A DNA stretch of 64,000 nucleotides from Halostella limicola (GTDB taxonomy: Archaea; Halobacteriota; Halobacteria; Halobacteriales; Natronoarchaeaceae): contig NZ_RCDI01000002.1 in the NCBI RefSeq assembly GCF_003675875.1, positions 312,786 to 376,785 of the forward strand, written 5' to 3'. The notes under the pieces are model-generated. The model was not told the origin of the DNA. It saw only the letters and a list, made by a program, of their open reading frames with translations, and searched no databases. Every line of letters begins with the position of its first letter. The stretch's first letter is position 1. A program made the translations under genes and the position numbers. Shown here piece after piece: positions 26,158 through 34,220 of this stretch.

Positions 26158-26414
26158 AACGTCGTCTCGCCGACGAGTTCCAGCAGCTCCGCCCGGCCGT
26201 CGTGGTCGTTGTCGTCGAACTCCGTCACCTTCACCTTCGCTCTCTTGTCGACGTCTTCGGGGCTCGTGCCGTCTATCGCCAGGAACGAGTCGCCGACGCG
26301 GGCGACGACGTCGTCGCCGCGCACGCCGGTGAGGACGACGGTTATCTCCTGTCCCGGCTCGAACGACGGCGTCGCGCTGCGGAACGACCAGCCTTTCAGG
26401 TACTTCTCGATCAT
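26154..26414 (-). CDS. Small TRAM/OB-like haloarchaeal protein
   Basis: This 86-residue protein starts MIEKYLKGWSFRSATPSFEPGQ and continues as a small beta barrel (EITVVLTGVRGDDVVARVGDS, then AKVKVTEFDDNDHDGRAEL) resembling a TRAM or OB fold. It may bind RNA, but no direct evidence exists (probably the DUF7513 group). It overlaps the end of the upstream nhaC gene by 4 nt (ATGA), so it is translated with it. Its stop shares a CTAG with the S10-like gene. Confidence 0.6.
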   Translation of the reverse strand: MIEKYLKGWSFRSATPSFEPGQEITVVLTGVRGDDVVARVGDSFLAIDGTSPEDVDKRAKVKVTEFDDNDHDGRAELLELVGETTF

Positions 26415-27985
26415 AGGCGAGCCACCTCCTCGCTCTCGCGGTCGTGAACGTATTCCCTACCGAACCCGGTCACAGCGGCGACCAGGAACACGGCGACGAG
26501 CAGCCAGCCGTGGAAGACGTAGAGGAACACGTCGGCCGGGTTGACGACCATCGCCTGCGTGAACCAGTCGTACTCGCCGGGGAGTTGGGTTATCTGCGCG
26601 TAGCCGACGAGGACGCCGCCGGACCACGGGAAGATGTACCCCAGCGCCGAGGTGTTCGCGTCGAGGATGTTCGCGCGGCGGTAGCCGTTGATGTTGAACT
26701 TCTCGCCGATGCGGGAGATGTAGGGCGCGATGGCGATCTCCGCGGCGGTGTTGATCGTGATCATGCCGTTGACCATCGCCGTGCCGCCGACCATCGTCAC
26801 CTCCGCGCTGCGGACCGACGTGGCGACGTTGTTCAGCAGGAAGTCCTGGATCGCCTCGAACCCGCCGCCCCGGATCATGATCTGCGCGCCGGCGACGATG
26901 AGCAGGGTGAGGACGATCAGCGGGAAGAAGCCCTGCGCCCCGGAGTAGATGCTACCGGAGACCGCCGCCTCGCCGCTGTCGACGATCTCGACGATCGGCA
27001 GGCCCGAGAGCACGTCAGCGAGCGGTGCGTCGCTCGGGGCCTCGAACAGCAGGATGTCGCCCGCCGAGGAGAGCCCGAGCGTGAGGTTGAAGATCACCGC
27101 GACGATGATGCCCCACGAGATGGCCTCGATGATGTGTCGGCCGGCCACGGCCGTCGCGATGACGACGCCCATCGAGATCAGGTGAACCAGCCCGTTGGGG
27201 TTGCTCTGGTCGACGAGGATGTCCCGCGCGTCGCCCGCGACCTGAATGCCCTCCATCGCGCCGCCCGCGACGACGTAGGCCGCGAACGCGATCACCGCGG
27301 CGATGATGGCGTACTTGAACCGCGAGGCGACGACGCCGCCGATGTCCGAGTCCTGCGTGACGGCGGAGACGATAGTGGTGTCGCTCACCGGCGCGAGGTT
27401 GTCACCGAACACCGCGCCGGAGAGGATCGCGCCGAACAGCAGGACGGGGTTCGCGCCCAGCAGGACGCCGGCCGGGAAGAACAGCCCCGTGAACGCGACC
27501 GTCGTGCCGTACCCGGTGCCGATGCCGGTCGCGAGCAGTCCCGCGAGGAGGAAGGTGATAGCCGGGAACAGCGTCGCGCCGACCTGCGCGGCGTCGGCCG
27601 CCCACACGAGGCCGCTGACGAACCCGCCGGCCTGGATGGTGTTGGCGAACATCCCCGCCCAGAGCCAGGCGACGATGGCCGTCGCGGCGACCCGTTGGGT
27701 CATCCCCTCGAAGACGGTGTTCGCGTAGGTCTTCCAGGACCCTTTGACGAACAGCATGCCGATGATGAGGCCGATCAGCATCCCCGCGACCAGTCCCGAC
27801 GTGTCCCCGATGCGCAGGAGGCCGCTCTGGACGATGGCCCACGCGATGAAGAAGCCGATGGGGAACGCGCTCATCCCCCTGCCGCCGTAGAACTCGATGC
27901 CCCTCTCCTCGCGGGCGGCATCTCCTTCCCGTAGCTCCTGTTCGATGTCGTCGCCGCCGTCATCATCAGGTGGTCCTACTGCCAT
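26411..27985 (-). CDS. nhaC: NhaC-family Na+/H+ antiporter
   Basis: This 524-residue membrane protein has about 12 hydrophobic segments. The family-typical GAVFGDNLAPVSDTTIVSA (near residue 195), FAWAIVQSG and the late APYISRIGEKFNINGYRRAN with FPWSGG identify the NhaC/arginine-ornithine-like antiporter superfamily. It would exchange Na+ for H+ at the membrane, consistent with a halophile. An alternative substrate cannot be excluded within this superfamily. A TATA-like box lies 24-31 bp upstream. The downstream small gene overlaps by 4 nt. Confidence 0.88.
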   Translation of the reverse strand: MAVGPPDDDGGDDIEQELREGDAAREERGIEFYGGRGMSAFPIGFFIAWAIVQSGLLRIGDTSGLVAGMLIGLIIGMLFVKGSWKTYANTVFEGMTQRVAATAIVAWLWAGMFANTIQAGGFVSGLVWAADAAQVGATLFPAITFLLAGLLATGIGTGYGTTVAFTGLFFPAGVLLGANPVLLFGAILSGAVFGDNLAPVSDTTIVSAVTQDSDIGGVVASRFKYAIIAAVIAFAAYVVAGGAMEGIQVAGDARDILVDQSNPNGLVHLISMGVVIATAVAGRHIIEAISWGIIVAVIFNLTLGLSSAGDILLFEAPSDAPLADVLSGLPIVEIVDSGEAAVSGSIYSGAQGFFPLIVLTLLIVAGAQIMIRGGGFEAIQDFLLNNVATSVRSAEVTMVGGTAMVNGMITINTAAEIAIAPYISRIGEKFNINGYRRANILDANTSALGYIFPWSGGVLVGYAQITQLPGEYDWFTQAMVVNPADVFLYVFHGWLLVAVFLVAAVTGFGREYVHDRESEEVARL

Positions 27986-28008
27986 GTTCGACCGTCCATC
28001 GTCAACCT

Positions 28009-28016
28009 ATTTTAAC
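28009..28016 (-). promoter_or_regulatory. TATA-like box of nhaC
   Basis: On the minus strand this reads TTAAAATA, 24-31 bp upstream of the nhaC ATG at 27985. That is the expected spacing for a leaderless haloarchaeal transcript. Confidence 0.5.
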
Positions 28017-28153
28017 GTTTTTACGTGTTTTATTCAGCGGGTTGAATTTACGCTCTCGTCTATCGCCGGAACGTGCGCACGTCGACCGCGCCGTTCGGGG
28101 GGCCGGCCGCCGATGCCCGACGGGTTAAGTGAACCGCCGCCCAGTGTCGAGGT

Positions 28154-29437
28154 ATGTCACAGCAGGTTTCCGACGACCGACTCGTGGACCTCAGACGCGA
28201 CCTCCACCGCCGCCCGGAGCGGGCCTGGCGGGAGTTCTACACGACGGCGCGTATCGTCGAAGAGGTAGAGCGGATCGGCGTCGACGCGCTCCACGTCGGC
28301 CCCGACGCGATCGCGACCGAGGAGCGGATGGGCGTCCCCGGCGACGCGGAACTCGACGCCGCGTTCGAGCGCGCCCGGGAGGCGGGCGCTGACGAGGAAG
28401 TACTGGAACAACTGAAGGGCGGCTACACCGGCCTCGTCGCGGAACTCCACCGCGGCGAGGGGCCGACGGTGGCCCTGCGGGTCGACATCGACGGCCTGCC
28501 CATCACGGAGTCGACCGACGAGGAGCACCTCCCCGCGGCCGAGGGGTTCCGGTCGGAGCACGAGGGGTCGATGCACGCCTGCGGCCACGACGCCCACGCG
28601 GCGTTCGGCGTCGGCGTGCTCGAACGGATCGCCGACAGCGACTTCGAGGGGACGTTCAAGGTGTTCTTCCAGCCCGCGGAGGAACTGGTCGGCGGCGGGA
28701 AGGCGATGGCCGAGAGCGGCCACCTCGACGACGTGGACTACCTGTTCGCCGTCCACGTCGGCCTCGACCACCCGACCGGCGAGGTCGTCGCGGGCGTCGA
28801 CGGCTTCCTCGCCGTCCAGCACGTCCACGCCGAGTTCTCCGGCGAGTCTGCCCACGCCGGCGGCAAGCCGAACGAGGGGAGCAACGCAAACCAGGCGCTC
28901 GCCGCCGCCGTGCAGAACCTCTACGCGATCCCGCGCCACGAGGACGGCGCGACGCGGGTCAACGCCGGCCAGATCGAGGGCGGTACGGCGTCGAACATCA
29001 TCCCGCAGCACGCCGAGATGGAGGTCGAGGTGCGCGGCGAGACGACGGCGCTGAAGCAGTACATGGCCGACCACGCCGACCGCGTGATCCGGAGCGCGGC
29101 CGAGATGCACGACTGCGAGGTCGGCCTCTCGACCGTCGGCGAAGCGCCGAGCGCGGAGAGCGACGCGGACCTCGTCGATTTCGTTCGGGACGCCGCGAAG
29201 GAACACCCCGACGTCGACCGCGCGACCCGGCGCGACGACCTCGGCGGGAGCGAGGACGCCACGTACCTGATGCGGCGCGTGCAGGAGCAGGGCGGCCTCG
29301 CGACGTACGTCGCTGTCGGCACCGACCACCCCGGCGGCCACCACACCGCCACGTTCGACGTCGACGAGGCGAGCCTCGACCTCGGCGTCGACGTGCTCGC
29401 CGACGCCGTCCTCGACGCCGCGGACGCTCGGCCCTGA
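28154..29437 (+). CDS. M20 family amidohydrolase
   Basis: This 427-residue zinc hydrolase resembles IAA-amino-acid and N-acyl-amino-acid hydrolases: VALRVDIDGLPI near residue 110, GSMHACGHDAHAAFGVGVLE near residue 137, FFQPAEELVGGG and VHVGLDHPTGE. The dimerisation domain spans about residues 225-340, with GGTASNIIPQHAEMEVEVRG, and a C-terminal His is in GTDHPGGHHTATFDVDE. An insertion near residues 45-85 is longer than usual. It stands alone; the natural substrate is unknown. Confidence 0.85.
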   Translation: MSQQVSDDRLVDLRRDLHRRPERAWREFYTTARIVEEVERIGVDALHVGPDAIATEERMGVPGDAELDAAFERAREAGADEEVLEQLKGGYTGLVAELHRGEGPTVALRVDIDGLPITESTDEEHLPAAEGFRSEHEGSMHACGHDAHAAFGVGVLERIADSDFEGTFKVFFQPAEELVGGGKAMAESGHLDDVDYLFAVHVGLDHPTGEVVAGVDGFLAVQHVHAEFSGESAHAGGKPNEGSNANQALAAAVQNLYAIPRHEDGATRVNAGQIEGGTASNIIPQHAEMEVEVRGETTALKQYMADHADRVIRSAAEMHDCEVGLSTVGEAPSAESDADLVDFVRDAAKEHPDVDRATRRDDLGGSEDATYLMRRVQEQGGLATYVAVGTDHPGGHHTATFDVDEASLDLGVDVLADAVLDAADARP

Positions 29438-29496
29438 ACGGCGAGAGCGGCGTCGCCTCGGCCGTCGCTTTTCACGCTTCGCGTTCTACCACCGGT

Positions 29497-30492
29497 ATGT
29501 CGACGCCCGAAGAGACGCCCGACGAACTGCGGCGCTGGCGACGCAGGGACCTGCGCCGGTGGTTCCTGCTGTCCGGTAGCCGCAATCGGGTCGCCGCCGT
29601 CGTCGTCGTCGCGTTCCTCGCGTCGATCACCGCGCTCCGTCTGCTGGACGTCGTCGCGGTGACGAACCCCGACTCGGTGACGCGGTCGCTCTCGAACTTC
29701 ATCGGCGGCAACATCACGCTCATCACCATCGTCATCTCGATCAACCAGTTGATCATCTCGCGGGAGTTCGGCACGCCCGACGAGGTCCGCGAGCGGGTCG
29801 ACGAGATGCTCGACTATCAGGAGGAGGTCGAGGAGCACGCGCTCGGCGACGCGGTGAGTCCGACCACGCCCGGCGACTTCCTCGATTTCCTGACCGACGT
29901 GAAACGGGACCGAGCGATCGCCTTCCGCGACGCCGTCGCCGACTGTTCGGACGAGGTCCGGGCGGACGTCGACCGGTTCGTCGACTCCGTCGTACAGCAG
30001 GCGGACATCGCGACAGAAACCATCGAAAGCGAGGAGTACGGGAGCTTCGACACGCTGCTCACGATCATGGAGATCGACTACAGCGACGACATCCGGACGG
30101 TCCGAAAGCTCCGGCGCGACCACGGCGACGACTTCCCGACCGACGCCGCCGAGGACTTAGACGAGATGCTGGACCTCCTCGAAGACGTCGGCGTCGCCCG
30201 GAAGTACTTCAAGACGCTGTACATGCAACGGGAACTCGCCGACCTCTCGAAGAAGCTCCTGTACACCGGCGTGCCCGCGATCACCGCGGCGCTCGTCTCG
30301 GTGTGGATCTACGGGGAGAACCTCGGGCCGATGCTCAACACGCCGTTTCTCGAGATCGCCATCTTCCTGCTGACCGCTATCGCCTTCCTCCCCATCACCG
30401 TGCTGTTCGCCTACGTGCTGCGGATCGCGACGGTGACACGGGGCACCGCGTCGACGGTGCCGTTCAACGTCCAGAACGGAGGGCCGCTGTAG
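29497..30492 (+). CDS. Membrane protein with large soluble helical loop, unknown function
   Basis: This 331-residue protein has an Arg-rich N-terminus (RRWRRRDLRRWF), two helices (about residues 30-50 and 70-90), a 150-residue soluble loop rich in Asp/Glu that looks helical and coiled, and two more helices near residues 250-270 and 285-315. The order 2 TM, large loop, 2 TM recalls bestrophin-like or YccS-like channels, but no diagnostic motif is seen. Lies 60 bp after the amidohydrolase gene. Confidence 0.6.
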   Translation: MSTPEETPDELRRWRRRDLRRWFLLSGSRNRVAAVVVVAFLASITALRLLDVVAVTNPDSVTRSLSNFIGGNITLITIVISINQLIISREFGTPDEVRERVDEMLDYQEEVEEHALGDAVSPTTPGDFLDFLTDVKRDRAIAFRDAVADCSDEVRADVDRFVDSVVQQADIATETIESEEYGSFDTLLTIMEIDYSDDIRTVRKLRRDHGDDFPTDAAEDLDEMLDLLEDVGVARKYFKTLYMQRELADLSKKLLYTGVPAITAALVSVWIYGENLGPMLNTPFLEIAIFLLTAIAFLPITVLFAYVLRIATVTRGTASTVPFNVQNGGPL

Positions 30493-30736
30493 CAAGTTCT
30501 CAGTAATTAGATCGAAGTCCGTGACCTCGTCGCTGGTGGTTCAGTGGGGACGGACACGCACGACAGTCAGGAACGGTGTGATTTTCCCTCGCACTTTCGG
30601 TCCTCGATGAGTACAGCGGTTGCCGTTTTCAGTCGGCTGATTCGATAGAACCGCTTTCCGATTCCAGTTACGAACGAACGAGGGATGAAATACTGATCGA
30701 AGCGGTTAATGCGAATATCGGTATCCAGTTGTATTT
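30493..30736. other. Low-GC spacer before the methyltransferase
   Basis: This 244-bp spacer is clearly poorer in GC than its left neighbours and holds no supportable gene. GTATTTATG at its right end overlaps the ATG at 30737. I see no repeats or transposase remnant. Confidence 0.4.
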
Positions 30737-31456
30737 ATGCCGCCTGACGAGAGTCCCACCGTAGAGGACGCGTACGACAAACTGTCGAACACGTACGAGA
30801 CGCAAGAAGATGACCCGTATTGCGCGGATTTTGAGTTTCCCGCGACGACGGAACTCGTTCCAGACGTAGAGGGCAAACGAGTCCTCGACGCGGGTTGTGG
30901 ACTCGGTCGGTACGCGGAGTGGTTGATCGAGAAGGGAGCGGACGTTCTCGCTGTTGATCAGAACGCCGAGATGCTCGAACAGGCGAGACGACGGATCGGC
31001 GATGAGACAGAGGTTCGCCGGGCCGATATTACAGATCCGCTCGAATTCGCCGGCGACGGTGAGTTCGACGGCGTCGTTTGCAGCCTTTCGCTCCACTACG
31101 TCGAGGACTGGCGACAGCCCTTCACTGAGTTCGCTCGCATCCTCCGCCCCGGTGGATTCCTCGTGTTTTCGGCGCAGCATCCGGTCGATGAGTACGTCGC
31201 GTTCGAGGCCGAGAACTACTTCGAAGTCGAAAAGGAACGGATGACGTGGTCGGCCTCCGGTGAGGAAGTCGATGTCCCGTTCTATCGCCGGCCGTTTTCC
31301 GAGGTCGTCGACCCACTTCTCGAAAACGGATTCCGACTGGACGAACTGGTCGAACCGAAACCGAAGGAGACGTTCAAAGACAAAAAGCCGGAATCCTACC
31401 AGAAGCGGTTGAAATACCCCACGTTCCTGTGTATTAGAGCGTTACACTCTGAATAG
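30737..31456 (+). CDS. Class I SAM-dependent methyltransferase
   Basis: This 239-residue protein has the SAM motif VLDAGCGLGRYAEWLIEKGA near residue 52, the acidic DQNAEMLEQAR, DITDPLEF, VVCSLSLHYVEDW and the family-typical FARILRPGGFLVFSAQHPVDE. It belongs to the UbiE/Methyltransf_11 group. Substrate unknown. Base and codon use differ from its neighbours (more A/T at third positions, codons such as AAA, AGA and ACA), and the upstream spacer is low-GC too. Both suggest recent transfer or relaxed selection. Confidence 0.85.
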   Translation: MPPDESPTVEDAYDKLSNTYETQEDDPYCADFEFPATTELVPDVEGKRVLDAGCGLGRYAEWLIEKGADVLAVDQNAEMLEQARRRIGDETEVRRADITDPLEFAGDGEFDGVVCSLSLHYVEDWRQPFTEFARILRPGGFLVFSAQHPVDEYVAFEAENYFEVEKERMTWSASGEEVDVPFYRRPFSEVVDPLLENGFRLDELVEPKPKETFKDKKPESYQKRLKYPTFLCIRALHSE

Positions 31457-31538
31457 CAACTGAGTGTAGACGCGAAGTTCGTCCGGCACCGAGGGAGAAC
31501 TCGTAACCGCCGCGAACCGTTTGCGACTGCGGTCCGGG

Positions 31539-32924
31539 TCAGTACTTCGGCTCCGCGCCCGTCGTCTCGTAGACCGCGTCCATCAGGTCGTCGCGGTGGT
31601 CCTGCCAGGCCTCGAACGCGCCCGGTTTGGAGGGGTAGCGCTTGTAGTGCTCGATGAGGTCGTCGGCGCGCTGCTTCGTCCGGTAGAACGTCCAGATGAC
31701 GTCGTAGTAGCCCAGGCTCTGGAACGCCGTCCGGAGCTTGAGCTTCCAGTCGATCGACGTGCTCCCGGAGTACAGCGCCTCCGCGAGCTTGTCGCCGGGG
31801 AGCGCCGCGAGCAGACCCATCAGGTCGTCCACGTCGACGGCCGTCGAGAGCACGTTGTACACGTCGAGGCCGGCGTAGCGCGCGCCGAAGTGGTCCATCA
31901 CGCGCTCGTTGTACTCCCAGAGGTTGGCCTCGCTCACGTCGCCGTCCTCGATCGCGCCGACGGCGGCCTCGCCGGCGTACTTGCCGGCGTAGGCGGCGCC
32001 CGCGATGCCGCCGCCCGTCGTGGGGTTGACGTGGCCCGCGGCGTCGCCGACGGCCATGAACCCGGGCGCGACCGCGGAGTCGTAGGGTCGGCGCGTCGGG
32101 AGCGCCGCGCCGAGTTTGTCCTCGACCTCGGCACCCCGGAACTCCTCGCGGTTCCGCAGGTCCTTCTTCAGGTCGTCGACCAGCTGCATCGGCTCCTCGG
32201 TCATCTGGAAGCCGAGGCCGGCGTTGATCTCGGTGTCGGTCCGCGGGAAGTACCAGAGGTACCCCGCCGCGCGCTCGGTGGGCTTGAACACCAGTGCGTC
32301 GTCCCACTCGACGGGCTCGTCGACGTGGACGATCTCGCGGTACGCCGAACAGAACTGCGAGTAGTTCACGTTCGTGTCGAACGTGGCGTCTTCGAGGTCC
32401 GCCTTGTCCTGCAGGATAGAGAGCGCGCCCGCGCCGTCGATGACGACGTCGCCCTCGTAGGTGACGACCTCGCCCTCGCGTTTCGCCCGGACGCCCGTCA
32501 CGCGGTCGGCATCGCCCCGCTCGCCGTCGGCCTGCACGACGTCCTGAACGACCGTGTCGTAGTGGAACTCCACGCCGGCCTCCTCGGCGCCCTCGATGAT
32601 CCGGCGGCCGTACTCCCAGCGGTCGATGACGGCGAGCTCGCCGGGAATGGGGATCTCCAGAACGGTGTCCTCCTGGGGGATCTCGAACCGACCGTGGTCG
32701 ACCCCAGTGTTCGTGAACGCCGGTTCGAGCTTCGACTTCGGGATCGCCTCCGGGAACGCGTCGGCCCCCTTCAGCGCGTCGCCGCAGGCGATGTGGCCCG
32801 CCTCCTCCTCGGGCTTTCGCTCGACGACGACGACGTCGTACCCCTCGCTCGCGATCGTCGCGGCGGCGTAGCAGCCGGCCGTGCCGGCGCCCACGACGAC
32901 CACGTCCCGCTCGTGACTGGTCAT
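31539..32924 (-). CDS. Geranylgeranyl reductase family flavoprotein (paralogue 1)
   Basis: This 461-residue FAD enzyme has the dinucleotide motif VVVGAGTAGCYAAATIA, a possible redox Cys in AGHIACGDALKG near residue 45, the family active-site pattern GYLWYFPRTDTEINAGLGFQ near residue 210, and the second FAD motif MAVGDAAGHVNPTTGGGI near residue 290. The archaeal members saturate the isoprenoid chains of membrane lipids or quinones using a ferredoxin-type donor. A [2Fe-2S] ferredoxin gene is divergently adjacent. A close paralogue lies at 51422-52792. The ATG at 32924 gives MTSHERDVVVVG. Confidence 0.85.
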   Translation of the reverse strand: MTSHERDVVVVGAGTAGCYAAATIASEGYDVVVVERKPEEEAGHIACGDALKGADAFPEAIPKSKLEPAFTNTGVDHGRFEIPQEDTVLEIPIPGELAVIDRWEYGRRIIEGAEEAGVEFHYDTVVQDVVQADGERGDADRVTGVRAKREGEVVTYEGDVVIDGAGALSILQDKADLEDATFDTNVNYSQFCSAYREIVHVDEPVEWDDALVFKPTERAAGYLWYFPRTDTEINAGLGFQMTEEPMQLVDDLKKDLRNREEFRGAEVEDKLGAALPTRRPYDSAVAPGFMAVGDAAGHVNPTTGGGIAGAAYAGKYAGEAAVGAIEDGDVSEANLWEYNERVMDHFGARYAGLDVYNVLSTAVDVDDLMGLLAALPGDKLAEALYSGSTSIDWKLKLRTAFQSLGYYDVIWTFYRTKQRADDLIEHYKRYPSKPGAFEAWQDHRDDLMDAVYETTGAEPKY

Positions 32925-33047
32925 ACCACTCCCGTCCACACCCCACTGTCAAAACGTTTTATTTGTCCTCGCCGGCGATTTCCGTCGATACCGACGGGAC
33001 AGAAAGGTGATAAAGAATTTTATCGGAGTTCGACGTAGCCCCGGAAC

Positions 33048-33380
33048 ATGGCTGACTACACCGTGGAGTTCGTCGGGACCGGGGAGGAGATAACGGTCTC
33101 CGACAAGGAGACGATCCTGAGCCGGTGCATCGAGGAAGGGATCGCTCAGGAGTACTCCTGCCGGGTCGGGATGTGTCTCGCCTGTTCGGCGAAGATAATC
33201 GAGGGCGACGTGACCCAGCCCGCGGCCCGCGGTCTCACCGAGGAGGAGGCCGAGTCGTACGCGCTGACCTGCATGGCCCGGCCCCAGTCCGACCTGAAAC
33301 TCGACCGCGGGAAGTACCCGCCGAGCATCGAGTCCGACGCCGAGGCCGAGGCGAACAGCCCCGCCGCGGCCGACGACTAG
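33048..33380 (+). CDS. [2Fe-2S] ferredoxin
   Basis: This 110-residue plant-type ferredoxin has its four cluster ligands as C38-x4-C43-x2-C46 and C75 (CRVGMCLAC, then LTCMARP). A further Cys lies at residue 27. The C-terminal tail is acidic. It lacks the long N-terminal insertion of the major halobacterial ferredoxin, so it is a different, smaller type. It is divergent from geranylgeranyl reductase 1, 123 bp away; this makes it a candidate electron donor for that enzyme (inference). Its TAG stop shares a CTAG with the convergent AAC(3) gene. Confidence 0.9.
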   Translation: MADYTVEFVGTGEEITVSDKETILSRCIEEGIAQEYSCRVGMCLACSAKIIEGDVTQPAARGLTEEEAESYALTCMARPQSDLKLDRGKYPPSIESDAEAEANSPAAADD

Positions 33381-34183
33381 CGGTTCTCCTCGAACCACTC
33401 GACGGCGAAGTCGACCAGTTCTACCTGCGAGCACAGCGTCGCCCGCCCCTCGCCGACCGGTCCCGTCGGCGGGTCGGCCGCCGCCTCGAAGGCCGCGCCG
33501 AGTTCCCGGAAGTCGCTCGTGTCGCCCGCCACGTCCTCGTACTCGATCCACCGCCGCTCGCCGTCCTCCAGTATCGGGCCGCCGTCGACCACCTCGGTCT
33601 TCGGGTACGACGCCCGGTACTCGGCGAGATGCAGCGACGTGTTCGTGTCGTGGCCGGTGCCGAGCAGCAGCACCGCCGCGTCGAGTTCGTAGAGCCGGGC
33701 GAGCGGGGACTCCTCCCCCAGCGGGTAGTCGTAGGCGTGGTCGGCGGTGACGAACTCGGCGTCGGCGCCCCGCGCGGCGAAGGAGACGCAGGGGTGGCGG
33801 CTCCGCCGAACGCCGGGATACGTCCGGAAGCACTCGGCGACCGCCCCCATCCCGCGCGTCGGCGTGACCGCCGGGCGGTACGGCGCGCCCCCGTGGCGAA
33901 CGTCGTCGTACCACGATTCGGGGACCGGCGGCGCCTCCCAGGACTTCGGGTCCGAGAGCTGCGTCGAGTGGGTCGGCATCGCGAGCGTGCCGTCGTCGGT
34001 GACGACCGAGAGCAGCGCGTCGACGACGGTCGGCGCGCCGCCCGCGACCCACCCGAGCGACGACAGCGAGGAGTGGACCAGCACCGCGTCGCCGGCCGAG
34101 AGCCCGAGGTCCCGGAGGTCCCCGGCGAGTCGCTCCGCCGTCACCGGCGCGTCGGTGCGTTCGACGATGTCGCCTTCGCTCAT
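33377..34183 (-). CDS. AAC(3)-family N-acetyltransferase
   Basis: This 268-residue protein has the family motifs VLVHSSLSSLGWVAGGAPTV near residue 33, GTLAMPTHSTQLSDP, TPTRGMGAVAE, SRHPCVSFAARG and LLGTGHDTNTSLHLAEY in order. The family was named for aminoglycoside 3-N-acetyltransferase, but chromosomal archaeal members probably act on other amines, using acetyl-CoA in the cytosol. The ATG at 34183 gives MSEGDIVERTDAPVT. It shares a CTAG stop with the ferredoxin gene and follows the rhodanese-MBL gene by 37 bp. Confidence 0.85.
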   Translation of the reverse strand: MSEGDIVERTDAPVTAERLAGDLRDLGLSAGDAVLVHSSLSSLGWVAGGAPTVVDALLSVVTDDGTLAMPTHSTQLSDPKSWEAPPVPESWYDDVRHGGAPYRPAVTPTRGMGAVAECFRTYPGVRRSRHPCVSFAARGADAEFVTADHAYDYPLGEESPLARLYELDAAVLLLGTGHDTNTSLHLAEYRASYPKTEVVDGGPILEDGERRWIEYEDVAGDTSDFRELGAAFEAAADPPTGPVGEGRATLCSQVELVDFAVEWFEENR

Positions 34184-34220
34184 ACGGCGGCCGACCGGGG
34201 CGGACGGCATAGGTCTTCTG

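Noticed and set aside
30668-31180. 170-codon minus-strand frame opposite the methyltransferase
   Set aside because: It has no domain and lies opposite a gene with complete SAM-binding motifs. It is open only because of the lower GC here.
33377-34183. Antibiotic resistance gene reading of the AAC(3)-family protein
   Set aside because: The family is widespread on archaeal chromosomes, there is no mobile element near it, and archaea are not targeted by aminoglycosides in the same way. A metabolic amine substrate is more likely.
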